Shown: positions 26,177 through 35,281 of the stretch, one piece after another
Layout: the number at the start of each line of letters is the position of its first letter
Numbering within the stretch: position 1 is the stretch's first letter
DNA from: Putridiphycobacter sp045110285
GTDB taxonomy: Bacteria > Bacteroidota > Bacteroidia > Flavobacteriales_D > Crocinitomicaceae
Assembly (NCBI GenBank): GCA_045110285.1
Contig: JBGCGA010000029.1
Coordinates: 14,932 to 78,931 of the forward strand
DNA: 64,000 nucleotides
Reading direction: 5' to 3'
Translations under genes and position numbers: made by a program
The notes under the pieces: generated by a model
What the model was told of the DNA's origin: nothing
The model's database searches: none
Seen by the model: only the letters and a program-made list of their open reading frames with translations

Positions 26177-26512
26177 ATGGGAGTTACAAAAACCAATCTT
26201 TTTACTGATCCTCAAAACAATTTAGCTGCCATGGCTAAAGTACTGGGGCACCCTGCCAGAATAGCAATTCTTGAAATTCTATTGAAGAGTGACACTTGCA
26301 TTAATTCAACTTTAGTGAATGAATTGGGGCTAGCTCAGGCCACCATTAGCCAACATTTAAAAGAACTAAAAAACAGTGGCCTCATTCAGGGAACAATTGA
26401 TGGAAAAGCAATGAGTTACTGCATCAACCCCAAATCTTGGCAAAATTTAAAAGACAATTTAAATCAATTATTTAATCAACACAGCTGTTGTTCAGATTCG
26501 AACTGCTGTTAA
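26177..26512 (+). CDS. arsR: ArsR-family winged-helix metalloregulator
   Basis: This 111 aa regulator has the ArsR winged helix: LGHPARIAILEIL near residues 24-36, the recognition helix AQATISQHLKEL near 55-66 and the wing GTIDGKAMSYCI. Arsenic-type Cys ligands could be Cys41 (SDTCINS) and the C-terminal cluster CCSDSNCC; the classical ELCVCDL motif is missing. I use the ATG at 26177; a TTG at 26162 lies within the operator palindrome. It heads the DUF6428 and arsC-like genes with gaps of 10 and 12 nt. Confidence 0.85.
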   Translation: MGVTKTNLFTDPQNNLAAMAKVLGHPARIAILEILLKSDTCINSTLVNELGLAQATISQHLKELKNSGLIQGTIDGKAMSYCINPKSWQNLKDNLNQLFNQHSCCSDSNCC

Positions 26513-26522
26513 AAACACAATT

Positions 26523-26996
26523 ATGAAATTATCGACATTTAAATCATTACTAAGCAATAAAAGCACTATTGGATTTACTCTACCAAGCGGAGAAGAAGTA
26601 CCAAGTCATTTCCATGTGACTGAAGTAGGACAAATTGATAAGCGATTTATTGACTGTGGAGGAACTTTGAGAAATGAATCAGTCATTAATTTTCAGTTAT
26701 GGGAAGCGAATGATTATGACCATAGGCTGGCTCCTGACAAGCTATTAAACATCATTAATTTAGCCCAAAACAAATTAGAACTTGGAGATTTTGAAATTGA
26801 AGTAGAGTATCAAGGGCAAACTATTCAAAAATTTGGAATTGAAGAAGGTACAGAATCATTTTTATTAAGTTCTAAACAAACGGATTGTCTGGCTATGGAT
26901 TCGTGTGGTGTACCAGCAGAAAAAATTAAGATCTCTATGGCAGAATTAAACAATTCTGATGGAGAAACATGCACACCAGGTGGCGGATGTTGCTAA
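26523..26996 (+). CDS. DUF6428 family protein
   Basis: This 157 aa protein matches the DUF6428 family that sits in Bacteroidota arsenic operons between arsR and the reductase gene. It begins MKLSTFKSLL and has SHFHVTEVGQIDKRFIDCGG near residue 28-47, and ends in a Cys-rich tail (CTPGGGCC). Several paired cysteines (DCLAMDSC and the tail) could bind arsenite or a metal; a chaperone or thiol-buffer role is an inference. No signal peptide is seen. It lies 10 nt after arsR. Confidence 0.75.
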   Translation: MKLSTFKSLLSNKSTIGFTLPSGEEVPSHFHVTEVGQIDKRFIDCGGTLRNESVINFQLWEANDYDHRLAPDKLLNIINLAQNKLELGDFEIEVEYQGQTIQKFGIEEGTESFLLSSKQTDCLAMDSCGVPAEKIKISMAELNNSDGETCTPGGGCC

Positions 26997-27008
26997 CTTT
27001 GCGCACCT

Positions 27009-27611
27009 ATGTATCACCATATTAAAAGTCTTATTTCTTTAATGGACAGCAGTTCCATTTCAGTTGATCGGAAGAAAACGCTTAACAGTTTAACAGTAGC
27101 AATTCAAAAAGAGATTGATAAATCAGGGGAAGCAAAACTTAATTTTATTTGCACTCACAATTCTCGACGAAGTCAAATGGCTCAAGTTTGGGCTTCTGTA
27201 GCAGCCTACCATTTTAAGCATAAGGTCGCTTCTTTTTCAGGCGGAACAGAAGTGACTGCTGTTGCTCCTCAAGTTTTAACTGCTTTCGACCATTTTGGCT
27301 TTGATATTGAAAGAGCAAGTGGTAAAAATAGCAGACATATTCTATCATTTAACTCTAAGAATTCAGCTATAGGATTACAGTCAAAACTATATAATGCTGC
27401 TGTTAACCCAGTAGAAAATTTTTTAGCGGTAATGACCTGTTCAGATGCAGATGATAATTGTCCGTTTATTACTGGATGCACACAAAGAATTCCTTTAACA
27501 TATAACGACCCGAAGCATTTTGATAGTTCAATTATTGAGCAAACCATGTATCAGTACGAATGCTTTAAAATAGGAACCGAAATTTTTTATGCTTTTGAGC
27601 AGTTAAAATAG
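27009..27611 (+). CDS. Thioredoxin-type arsenate reductase / low-MW phosphatase family
   Basis: This 200 aa protein carries the CX5R phosphatase loop FICTHNSRRSQ with nucleophile Cys48 and Arg54. The redox pair MTCSDADDNCP supplies Cys144 and Cys151, seven residues apart, matching Cys82/Cys89 of S. aureus pI258 ArsC. This supports arsenate reduction coupled to thioredoxin rather than a tyrosine phosphatase role. The N-terminus has a helical extension of about 40 residues. It is 12 nt after the DUF6428 gene. The As(III) exporter ACR3/ArsB that commonly follows is missing. Confidence 0.83.
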   Translation: MYHHIKSLISLMDSSSISVDRKKTLNSLTVAIQKEIDKSGEAKLNFICTHNSRRSQMAQVWASVAAYHFKHKVASFSGGTEVTAVAPQVLTAFDHFGFDIERASGKNSRHILSFNSKNSAIGLQSKLYNAAVNPVENFLAVMTCSDADDNCPFITGCTQRIPLTYNDPKHFDSSIIEQTMYQYECFKIGTEIFYAFEQLK

Positions 27612-27696
27612 AATTTGTAAAACCATGGTGGTCGCGTTTTTGAAAAGTTGTCCTAGGGAATAGAGTAGTTAATTCTCAAATATATCTTTACAACTC

Positions 27697-27727
27697 TTGC
27701 ATTTTGATAGTAATACTATTATATTTG
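27697..27727 (+). promoter_or_regulatory. Promoter of the TetR-SulP-carbonic anhydrase operon
   Basis: TTG (27697-27699), a 20 nt spacer and TATATTTG (27720-27727) fit the Bacteroidota TTG/TAnnTTTG consensus. The predicted start near 27734 gives a leader of about 10 nt, which supports the ATG at 27745 and rules out TTG at 27697 as a start codon. Confidence 0.7.
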
Positions 27728-27744
27728 ACTTGTTTCAAGACCAT

Positions 27745-28404
27745 ATGCAATACTTACATATCCAAGTCAAAGTTAGTGACGAACTCTACAAAAAAGATCC
27801 GGAATCTTCAGAATTGGGAAAAAGGATTGTATCCAGAGGGATTGAATTGATGGATGAATTGGGCTATGAAGATTTCACTTTCAAAAAACTAGGCATTGCA
27901 ATAGGCTCTCCTGAAAGTTCAATTTACCGGTACTTTGATTCCAAACATTCATTATTGGTATACTTATATGCTTGGTACTGGAGTTGGATGGAATACAGGT
28001 TAGTTTTTGGAATTATCAATAAAAATTCTCCTGAAGAAAAGCTAAAATCAGCGATTGAAATTTTATGCAGCCCTATTGAGTTAGATGACACTTTTGAGCA
28101 CATTGATGAAATTATTTTAAATAGAATTATTGTTGCAGAATCGATCAAAGTATTCCATAATAAAACAGTTGATGAGCACAATCAGAAGGGCCATTTTAGG
28201 CCATTTAAGCAAATCATTGAGCGCGTTAGTTCAATTGTGTCCGAAGTCAATCCGAATTACCCTTATCCTAATATGCTTGTTTTTGCAATGGTAGATGGTG
28301 CCATTGAGCAAACACATTTTGCTTCTCACTTTCCTACTGTTACGGATGCATGTAAAAATATTTCAGACTTTTACACCGATCTGATTTTTAAATCTATCAA
28401 ATAA
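27745..28404 (+). CDS. TetR/AcrR-family regulator of the SulP-CA operon
   Basis: This 219 aa protein has a TetR helix-turn-helix (FTFKKLGIAIGSPESSIYRYFDSKHSLLVYL, about residues 44-74) preceded by an alpha-1 region ELGKRIVSRGIELMDELGYE. The C-terminal region is helical with a Trp/Tyr-rich stretch (YAWYWSWMEYR) that may hold a ligand. Its gene leads a tight operon (15 nt to SulP, 9 nt from SulP to carbonic anhydrase), so it probably controls these. Which signal it senses cannot be told. Confidence 0.85.
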   Translation: MQYLHIQVKVSDELYKKDPESSELGKRIVSRGIELMDELGYEDFTFKKLGIAIGSPESSIYRYFDSKHSLLVYLYAWYWSWMEYRLVFGIINKNSPEEKLKSAIEILCSPIELDDTFEHIDEIILNRIIVAESIKVFHNKTVDEHNQKGHFRPFKQIIERVSSIVSEVNPNYPYPNMLVFAMVDGAIEQTHFASHFPTVTDACKNISDFYTDLIFKSIK

Positions 28405-28419
28405 TTTAATATAAAGTAT

Positions 28420-30084
28420 ATGCAAAATAACAGTAATAATCTTAATCCATTAAAACATCTTAACAAAGATATTCCTGCTGGATTAGTGGTTTTTTTAGTC
28501 GCGCTTCCACTCTGTCTCGGAATTGCGCTTGCATCAGGTGCACCATTATTTTCTGGAATTATTGCTGGAATTGTTGGAGGTATAATAGTTGGTGCAATCA
28601 GTGGTTCTCCTTTGGGTGTATCTGGTCCAGCAGCTGGTCTTGCAGTTATTGTTGCTGACTCTATTTTAGAATTGGGCACAAACGCAAACGGAGATTTTGA
28701 CATGATGTCAGGTTTCCAGGCTTTTTTAGTAGCAGGTTTAATTGCGGGTATCATTCAAATTATACTAGGACTCTTAAAGGCAGGAATAATCGCCTACTAC
28801 TTCCCATCTTCAGTAATAAAAGGGATGCTAGCAGGCATAGGAATTACATTAATACTGAAGCAAATTCCGCATGCTTTCGGATGGGACAAAAACCCTGAGG
28901 GTGACTGGGCATTTTTCCAATCGGACGGACATAATACATTTTCAGAAATAATGTATGCAGTTCAAAACCCTACTTTGGGTGCAGTAATAATTACAATTGT
29001 TTCATTGGGACTTATCATTTTGTTTCAGATGCAATTCATGAAAAAAAGTAAAATTTTAAATTTAATCCCAGGACCATTAGTAGCTGTAATAGCAGGGGTT
29101 TTGTTGAATGAGATGTTTAGATTATACTTTCCCGGACTCTTGTTAGGAAACGAAATGGAAGTAATTGACGAGCAATTACTACAAAACAACCACTTGGTAA
29201 ATATAAAATCGGCTGATTCAAACCTTCCCTACTACGGTTTAATTACTTTTCCGGACTGGAGCATTTTATCGAATCCAAGAATCTATTTAATTGGTTTTAC
29301 TATGGCCATTGTTGCCAGTTTAGAAACTTTATTATGTGTTGAGGCCACTGACAAATTAGATCCTGAAAAAAGAATAACCCCTACTAATAAAGAATTATTT
29401 GCGCAAGGAACAGGAAATGTCATTTCATCTTTAATTGGTGGTTTACCTGTTACGCAAGTCATTGTTAGGAGTTCAGCCAATATTAATACAGGAGGAAAAA
29501 CAAAGATGTCCACCATAGCGCATGGTGTATTTTTAGCGACATTCGCATTATTATTGCCTTGGCTATTAAACATGATTCCTCTGTCTTGTTTAGCTGCTAT
29601 ACTTCTTATTGTTGGATATAAGCTAGCTAATGTTGGCTTATTTAAGATGATGTACAAAAGTGGATCTGGCCAATTTATTCCTTTTATTGTTACCATTATT
29701 TTCATTATTGCCATCAACCTTCTGTGGGGAATTATACTGGGCTTAGGTGTTTCCATATTCTATATCCTCAGAAATAACTTTAAAGTGCCATTTGAGCTTT
29801 CAGACAAAGTTCGAGAGGGCGGTAAAAAAGAATTTTACATCACACTTTCTGAAGATGTTACTTTCCTTAACAAAGCTTCGGTTTTAAGCACCCTAAGCAT
29901 TATCCCTGATAATGTTCATGTGACAATAGATGGTGCCAATTGCCAATTTATTCATCAAGATGTTATCGAGATTTTTGAAGATTTTGCTATCAATGCTAAA
30001 TCTAGAAATATCGACCTTGAAATAAAAGATTTAGATACTTCAAAATCTAAAGATACCCTAGAACACTTTAAAATAACGAATTAA
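28420..30084 (+). CDS. SulP-family anion transporter (likely bicarbonate)
   Basis: This 554 aa protein has the SulP fold: about 10-12 membrane helices from LNKDIPAGLVVFLVALPLCLGIALASG (split: LNKDIPAGLVV and ALPLCLGIALASG) to residue 450, the family motif GPAAGLAVIV near 70, and a cytoplasmic STAS domain near 465-545 (FYITLSEDVTFLNK, IDGANCQFIHQDV). SulP members move sulfate, bicarbonate or other anions; the adjacent carbonic anhydrase gene makes bicarbonate the best guess. Start ATG at 28420 is 15 nt after the TetR stop. Confidence 0.88.
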   Translation: MQNNSNNLNPLKHLNKDIPAGLVVFLVALPLCLGIALASGAPLFSGIIAGIVGGIIVGAISGSPLGVSGPAAGLAVIVADSILELGTNANGDFDMMSGFQAFLVAGLIAGIIQIILGLLKAGIIAYYFPSSVIKGMLAGIGITLILKQIPHAFGWDKNPEGDWAFFQSDGHNTFSEIMYAVQNPTLGAVIITIVSLGLIILFQMQFMKKSKILNLIPGPLVAVIAGVLLNEMFRLYFPGLLLGNEMEVIDEQLLQNNHLVNIKSADSNLPYYGLITFPDWSILSNPRIYLIGFTMAIVASLETLLCVEATDKLDPEKRITPTNKELFAQGTGNVISSLIGGLPVTQVIVRSSANINTGGKTKMSTIAHGVFLATFALLLPWLLNMIPLSCLAAILLIVGYKLANVGLFKMMYKSGSGQFIPFIVTIIFIIAINLLWGIILGLGVSIFYILRNNFKVPFELSDKVREGGKKEFYITLSEDVTFLNKASVLSTLSIIPDNVHVTIDGANCQFIHQDVIEIFEDFAINAKSRNIDLEIKDLDTSKSKDTLEHFKITN

Positions 30085-30093
30085 TATCGAATT

Positions 30094-30705
30094 ATGATTA
30101 CTCAATCAAAAGAAACCCAAAGTAAATTAAGTCCTTCAGATGCATTAAATATGCTAGTAGAAGGTAATAAAAGATTTGTCGAAAATAAAAAAATGAATCG
30201 TGAATTAAATGCTCAGGTTGCTCAAACAAGTACAGGGCAATTTCCTTTTGCTGTGGTTTTAAGCTGTATTGATTCTCGTGTTCCGGCAGAAATAGTTTTC
30301 GACCAAGGAATAGGAGATATATTTAGTACAAGAGTAGCAGGAAACATTGTAAATGCTGATGTACTGGGTTCGATTGAGTATGGCTGTAAGGTTGCAGGAT
30401 CGAAGGTTGTAGTTGTAATGGGGCATACAAAATGCGGAGCAGTTACTGCGGCCTGTTCAAGAGTTGAACTGGGCAACATTACCGAACTTCTATCTAAAAT
30501 CACGCCTTCAGTTGATAAAAAACATCCTGGAAAAACTGAATTAACTGGTGACGAAATTGAAGAGGTTTCCATAGAAAATGTGAAGCACTCCATTGAAACC
30601 ATTAGAAATCAAAGTTCAATTTTAGCAGAAATGGAAAAAAATGATGAAATTAAGATAGTTGGCGCAAATTATAGTGTACAAACGGGCGAAGTATTATTTC
30701 TGTAG
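30094..30705 (+). CDS. Beta-class carbonic anhydrase
   Basis: This 203 aa enzyme interconverts CO2 and bicarbonate. Zinc ligands are Cys58, His111 and Cys114 (SCIDSRV and GHTKCGAV), with the Asp60/Arg62 dyad present. It has no signal peptide, so it acts in the cytoplasm. Length and motifs are normal for a beta-CA. The gene is 9 nt after the SulP gene, which suggests that bicarbonate brought in by SulP is balanced with CO2 for carboxylases or pH control. It is convergent with the TolC-type gene. Confidence 0.92.
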   Translation: MITQSKETQSKLSPSDALNMLVEGNKRFVENKKMNRELNAQVAQTSTGQFPFAVVLSCIDSRVPAEIVFDQGIGDIFSTRVAGNIVNADVLGSIEYGCKVAGSKVVVVMGHTKCGAVTAACSRVELGNITELLSKITPSVDKKHPGKTELTGDEIEEVSIENVKHSIETIRNQSSILAEMEKNDEIKIVGANYSVQTGEVLFL

Positions 30706-30756
30706 GAGGTTTATTAATTTTGCATACAGTGATACAAGCTGCTGCTTTCGATTTTT

Positions 30757-32172
30757 CTAGAAAGGTAAAATTCCTAAAGCGTACTCTGTAGTTAGTTTTG
30801 CCTTTTGATTTGCAACTGAAGCTTCAATATATTTCAATTCAGCCTCAATTAAGCTCTTTTCACGAGAATTGAGCAGAAAGACACTGCTTTCTCCAATATC
30901 AAACAGGGTTTGTTCCCCCCGAAACAGCGCTTGATACTGATCAACCATTCTCTGACTAATTTCTATTTGCTCAATAGATGTGTTCCATGAATTAAGGTAC
31001 GAATAAATTTTAAAGGTTTGTTCTGCTTGTTTGTTGGCCAAGTCTGCTTGCAAATCCTGAACTTCTAATTTACTAAGGCGCAATTCACCCCGTTCTTTTC
31101 GAATAAATATTGGAAAATTAACTTCTGCACCCCATTGGTAGTTATTGACATTGTATGCCTGCCACGGATTTTCATTCCCTCCCGAATTCAACGCATTATA
31201 CTTCAAATTAACGGTGGGCTTTAGCTGCTCTCTACTTAATCGAAGGTCTACCTCTGCCATATCTACCTCATATTGATATTTTCGAAGTATGGGATGATAA
31301 ATATCAATTGTATCTACCATAGCCATTATTGGTAAGTCTACTTCTGCTCGCAGCAAATCCGCAATTAAAGGTGGATTTATTCCCGGTGTGATTTCAAGTG
31401 GGATAAATCCATCCTTCCATAAAAACACCTCCAACTTGGCAGTTGCATTTTTATACAGTAATTCATATTGCTTAAAATTAAAGATTCTATTTTGCAGGTT
31501 GATATTTGACTCCAATGTGTCAATTAATGGTTTATCGCCCACCATAGCGCTTCGCTTAACACCAATAAATCTAATTTTTGCATTTTCAACAGCAGTTTCA
31601 TACACTTTCATTTTATGAAACGACTTTAACCAATCCCAGTAAGCAGCTGAAGCATCATAAAGCAATTGATTTAAAATGATTTGTTGCTGCGCTAGTGAAC
31701 TTTCTCTATAAATTTTGGCTTGTTTCAGTTCTGCTCTTCTTGCATCAATAAATAAATTTTTACCTAAAGGAACTTTTATTCCTGCTCTCCACAATCCATC
31801 TTTCGGGGTATAATCTTGAGGGTTTAGTCGATCTCCTTTTGCCACGTCATAGCCTGCATCAACCTCTATACCGAACCAAGTGGGAATTTTCAGACCTCCC
31901 CCTATTAAGCTGTAGTACTGCCCACCATCAAAATATTTTTGATAAGCGCTTCCATACAATTTAGGATCAAATGCACCCCTAGCCTTTGTAATATAAGCTT
32001 GCCCTCTGTCAGCTGCAATTTTGCTTTGCATAGCTGTTGGATGATGCTTTACAACAATTTCTAAAAACTGATCTAAAGTAAACACGGAGCTACTTTCGGA
32101 CTGAGCAAATAGGTTAACCGTTGAAGTAAGTAGGAATAAAGTCAAGAAAAAATGCTTTAATCCCCTTATCAT
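30757..32172 (-). CDS. TolC-family outer-membrane channel
   Basis: This 471 aa protein has a signal peptide (FLLTSTVNLFAQ) and the TolC/OEP repeats with long coiled-coil helices (about residues 150-250 and 340-470). VEVDAGYDVAKGD and VNLKYNALNSGG form part of the barrel strands. It would form the outer-membrane exit of the export system encoded by the two preceding genes. Its ATG overlaps the stop of the HlyD gene by 4 nt (ATGA), so the two are translationally coupled. Confidence 0.88.
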   Translation of the reverse strand: MIRGLKHFFLTLFLLTSTVNLFAQSESSSVFTLDQFLEIVVKHHPTAMQSKIAADRGQAYITKARGAFDPKLYGSAYQKYFDGGQYYSLIGGGLKIPTWFGIEVDAGYDVAKGDRLNPQDYTPKDGLWRAGIKVPLGKNLFIDARRAELKQAKIYRESSLAQQQIILNQLLYDASAAYWDWLKSFHKMKVYETAVENAKIRFIGVKRSAMVGDKPLIDTLESNINLQNRIFNFKQYELLYKNATAKLEVFLWKDGFIPLEITPGINPPLIADLLRAEVDLPIMAMVDTIDIYHPILRKYQYEVDMAEVDLRLSREQLKPTVNLKYNALNSGGNENPWQAYNVNNYQWGAEVNFPIFIRKERGELRLSKLEVQDLQADLANKQAEQTFKIYSYLNSWNTSIEQIEISQRMVDQYQALFRGEQTLFDIGESSVFLLNSREKSLIEAELKYIEASVANQKAKLTTEYALGILPF

Positions 32173-33515
32173 TTCTTTGGTTTTTTGTGATTTTCAGCTT
32201 TATAAAAATTTGGAGGAAATCCATTGATTTTTCGCCATATTTCATATCCAATAAATACATCCTCCAATAAGATCATGTTATTTGTTCCTCCTCCAAATCT
32301 CAATGCTGTAGGCCAAGGATCAGCATCTGGGTTAGGCTGAACTAAAATTCGATATTTTCCATTTGGACCTAAAAACATGTCAATCCCGTACACTAGACCA
32401 CTAAAAGTTCCATAGCTCCTATTCGGCCATCCTGAGAAAACAATGGCTGGCCAGCCATCAAAAATAATTCTTACTTCTTGTCCAACACTCAGTAAAGGCA
32501 AATCTATAGGCTCTACAAATAATTCAACCGCCAAATTGTATTTGGTTGGTACAATATTTACCAGTGGCGCACCTTCTTTAATGGTTTCACCTACTCCGTT
32601 TGAAATTAGGTTAGCAACATAACCGTCCTGCGGAGCTAAAATATGGTACATGCCTTGGCGGAAACTATAATTAGCATACTTATTTCTAAGCTTAGTAACC
32701 ATTCCTTCCGAGTCAAACTGACTTGACATAGCTGTAAATATAGACGATTGAATTTTTGCTAAATCCGTATCGTATTTAGCTTTAATATTTCCTAGTTCAA
32801 CTTGAGCGTTTATTAAAGCATTTTTGGAAGTCAGCCACTTGTTTCTTGTTTCAATTTCGTATGCTTTTGCTTTTTGCTCCTTCACATCTTTGTCTTCAAA
32901 ATCAGTTTTAGATTTTAGTCCATCCGCTAATAAACTGTCCGTTCGTGTCGCTTGCCGAATGGCTATTAAGTAGTTCAGTTTAGCCGCTTCGTAGGTTATG
33001 CTATCATTTTCTACTTTTAATTCACCCTGAAGCACTTTATTTTGAGCTTGCTGCAACTTTAATGTTAATTGATTTTTTAAGGCAGTTGCTTGTTGATTTA
33101 GTGCTAAAACCTTATTACTGTATGAATCTGCTGTTGATTGCTTTAATTCTAACTGATTCTTTGTTCTCTCCAGAAGTTGAGGGTCAAAATAATCATCCTT
33201 TACTTCAGAAATAAATGCTATTGTATCTCCTTTTTTTACCACATCTCCTTCTCTAACGAACCACTTTTCAATTCTCCCCGCAATCACAGAGTTGATGGTT
33301 TGAGGTCTTTCTTCGGGTCTTAGTGTTGTCACCCTTCCATCTGTTCTTATATTTTGCGTCCAAGGTAAAAACGCAATTACGACTATAAAAGCTAAGCTCA
33401 CTAAGCTTATTCGCTTCACAACTTTCTTCGATTTTTTATTTTCAACAGCCTTTAAAACCTTAAGACCTTTAAAACTCTCAGCTTTCGAAACACTATTATT
33501 TGAAATATTAAGCAT
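32169..33515 (-). CDS. HlyD-family periplasmic adaptor
   Basis: This 448 aa membrane fusion protein has one N-terminal membrane helix (VVKRISLVSLAFIVVIAF, about residues 33-50), a lipoyl/barrel-sandwich strand (INSVIAGRIEKWFVREGDVV split over residues 75-95), a long coiled coil (about 110-260), and the second half-lipoyl (HILAPQDGYVANLI) near 292. It bridges the inner-membrane ABC protein and TolC. It starts 3 nt after the ABC stop and overlaps the TolC start. Confidence 0.88.
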   Translation of the reverse strand: MLNISNNSVSKAESFKGLKVLKAVENKKSKKVVKRISLVSLAFIVVIAFLPWTQNIRTDGRVTTLRPEERPQTINSVIAGRIEKWFVREGDVVKKGDTIAFISEVKDDYFDPQLLERTKNQLELKQSTADSYSNKVLALNQQATALKNQLTLKLQQAQNKVLQGELKVENDSITYEAAKLNYLIAIRQATRTDSLLADGLKSKTDFEDKDVKEQKAKAYEIETRNKWLTSKNALINAQVELGNIKAKYDTDLAKIQSSIFTAMSSQFDSEGMVTKLRNKYANYSFRQGMYHILAPQDGYVANLISNGVGETIKEGAPLVNIVPTKYNLAVELFVEPIDLPLLSVGQEVRIIFDGWPAIVFSGWPNRSYGTFSGLVYGIDMFLGPNGKYRILVQPNPDADPWPTALRFGGGTNNMILLEDVFIGYEIWRKINGFPPNFYKAENHKKPKK

Positions 33516-33518
33516 GAC

Positions 33519-35231
33519 CTAAAGTTTTAAATATGATTTAATATTTTGGAAAGTATCTAATCTTTCAATTTTCCCTTTCTTCAAAATAGCAGTTTTATCT
33601 AAATGCTGCGCTAAATATTTATTTGGAGAAGCAACGACCAATGTCCATCCTCGGTCTTTATTAGCTAAAAACTTAATGATACGCTCTCGTTCTGCAGGAT
33701 CGACTGATGAAAAAGCATCTTTGATTAGCAATAACTTAGGTTTATCAGCAATACTTCTTGCCAACAGTATCTTATCAACTACTCCTTTTGAAAACCTTTG
33801 TCCTTCTGATTGAATAACAGTATTAAATCCTTGCGGCAAATTTTTCACAAATTCTTCTAACCCCATATTTCTGATGGCCCACTGAACGTTCTCAAATGTA
33901 GCATTGGCTCTGCCCATAGTAATATTTTCCATCAAAGTACCATCAAAGAGTAATTCTTCTCTTAAACAATCGCCTATAATAGATCGTAAGGCTGGTAAAT
34001 TTAAATTGCCTTGCGGGAGATCGTTGTAAGAAACATATCCTTCTTGCGGACAATACAAACCAGAAATTAGATACATTAGCGTTGATTTTCCAGAATCGTT
34101 GTCACCTAGTAACAATGTACTTGAACCAGCCTCAAAAACTAAATTTAGTTGATCGATTACTGGTATTTTCATGTCTGGGTACGAGAAAGTCATATTACTC
34201 AACTCAACTTTTATCCCATCACCCAACGTGAGTTCGGATAAGTCAGCTCCTTCTTCATTTTCTAAAGCCATGTCTGTCACCTGACCTATTTTTTCTAATG
34301 ATGTTAAAACATCATACACTGTTTCTAGGCTCAAAATCAATTTTTCAACAGAATTTAAAACTAATAAAATGATAATTTCTGCTGCTACAAACTGTCCAAT
34401 GTTCATCTGCTGCTCCATTACCAAAATACTTCCAATAATTAACAGACCTGCAGCAATAATCACTTTAAAGACAATCATTAGTTTAAACTGGTTAACCAGT
34501 ACTTTAAAATGACTTTCTCGAGCATTAATGTATTTTTCAATGGTGCCATCCATTTTTTGCATTGGTAGATTGGTTTTTCCTGCCAATTTAAAACTAGTCA
34601 TTGTTCTTGCCAACTCCTCGAGCCAATGGGCTACAAAATACTTATGCTTTGACTCTTGTAAACTTGTTTCTAAACCTACTCGCGCTGTTAATTTAAAAAT
34701 GGCGTAAACCAGCACAACCAGGATTAAGCTGAAGGCAATAAAGAATGGATGGTAAAGCGATAAAAGTAATAAACCAAATACCACTTGAATAGAAGCAGTA
34801 GAAAAATCGATTAAAATTTTTGACAATCCCTTTTGAACAGAAACAACGTCAAAAAATCTGTTCATGAGCTCAGGAGCATAGTGGCGGTATAACGCCTCTA
34901 ACTTAATTCGTGGAATTCTATAGGCAAATTCAAAAGCAGCTCGTGTAAAAATTTTTTGTTGTAAATGTTCAGTAATTCTTAGTTGACTGATTTGCAACAC
35001 ACCATTAACAACTAATCCCCCAATAACAAAGCTCACTAACATGACCCATGAGGTATTAATTTGTCCGCCTTGTATTAAATTGATAATAGCCTGAATGCCT
35101 AAAGGTAACGACAAATACACCATACCATGAAAGAAGGCATAAACATACACATTACGTATTTCAGACTTATCTGGCTTGAGTAGCAGCCAAAATCTTTTGA
35201 CAGGGTTTAGCTTTAAATCATTAAAGTCCAT
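33519..35231 (-). CDS. Type I secretion-like ABC transporter with a degenerate ATPase domain
   Basis: This 570 aa half-transporter has six membrane helices (about residues 28-320) and a nucleotide-binding domain from about 338. Walker A is intact (GDNDSGKST, 376-384). Other motifs are altered: the Q-loop position is Arg424, the LSGGQ signature reads FSKGV (480-484), the Walker B Asp is Lys504 with Asp505 in place of the catalytic Glu, and the switch His is Ser535. A homodimer should bind ATP but hydrolyse it poorly or not at all. There is no N-terminal peptidase domain. It is first in an operon with HlyD and TolC genes; the cargo is unknown. Pairing with another ABC subunit encoded elsewhere is possible. 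Confidence 0.85.
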   Translation of the reverse strand: MDFNDLKLNPVKRFWLLLKPDKSEIRNVYVYAFFHGMVYLSLPLGIQAIINLIQGGQINTSWVMLVSFVIGGLVVNGVLQISQLRITEHLQQKIFTRAAFEFAYRIPRIKLEALYRHYAPELMNRFFDVVSVQKGLSKILIDFSTASIQVVFGLLLLSLYHPFFIAFSLILVVLVYAIFKLTARVGLETSLQESKHKYFVAHWLEELARTMTSFKLAGKTNLPMQKMDGTIEKYINARESHFKVLVNQFKLMIVFKVIIAAGLLIIGSILVMEQQMNIGQFVAAEIIILLVLNSVEKLILSLETVYDVLTSLEKIGQVTDMALENEEGADLSELTLGDGIKVELSNMTFSYPDMKIPVIDQLNLVFEAGSSTLLLGDNDSGKSTLMYLISGLYCPQEGYVSYNDLPQGNLNLPALRSIIGDCLREELLFDGTLMENITMGRANATFENVQWAIRNMGLEEFVKNLPQGFNTVIQSEGQRFSKGVVDKILLARSIADKPKLLLIKDAFSSVDPAERERIIKFLANKDRGWTLVVASPNKYLAQHLDKTAILKKGKIERLDTFQNIKSYLKL

Positions 35232-35281
35232 TCTTTGGTATATTTTATAAATCTAGTCAATAAAACTAAAATAGCTGATGG

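Noticed and set aside
27697..27744. TTG at 27697 as start of the TetR gene
   Set aside because: That TTG is the -33 box of a well-formed promoter whose transcript starts about 35 nt later; the ATG at 27745 fits.
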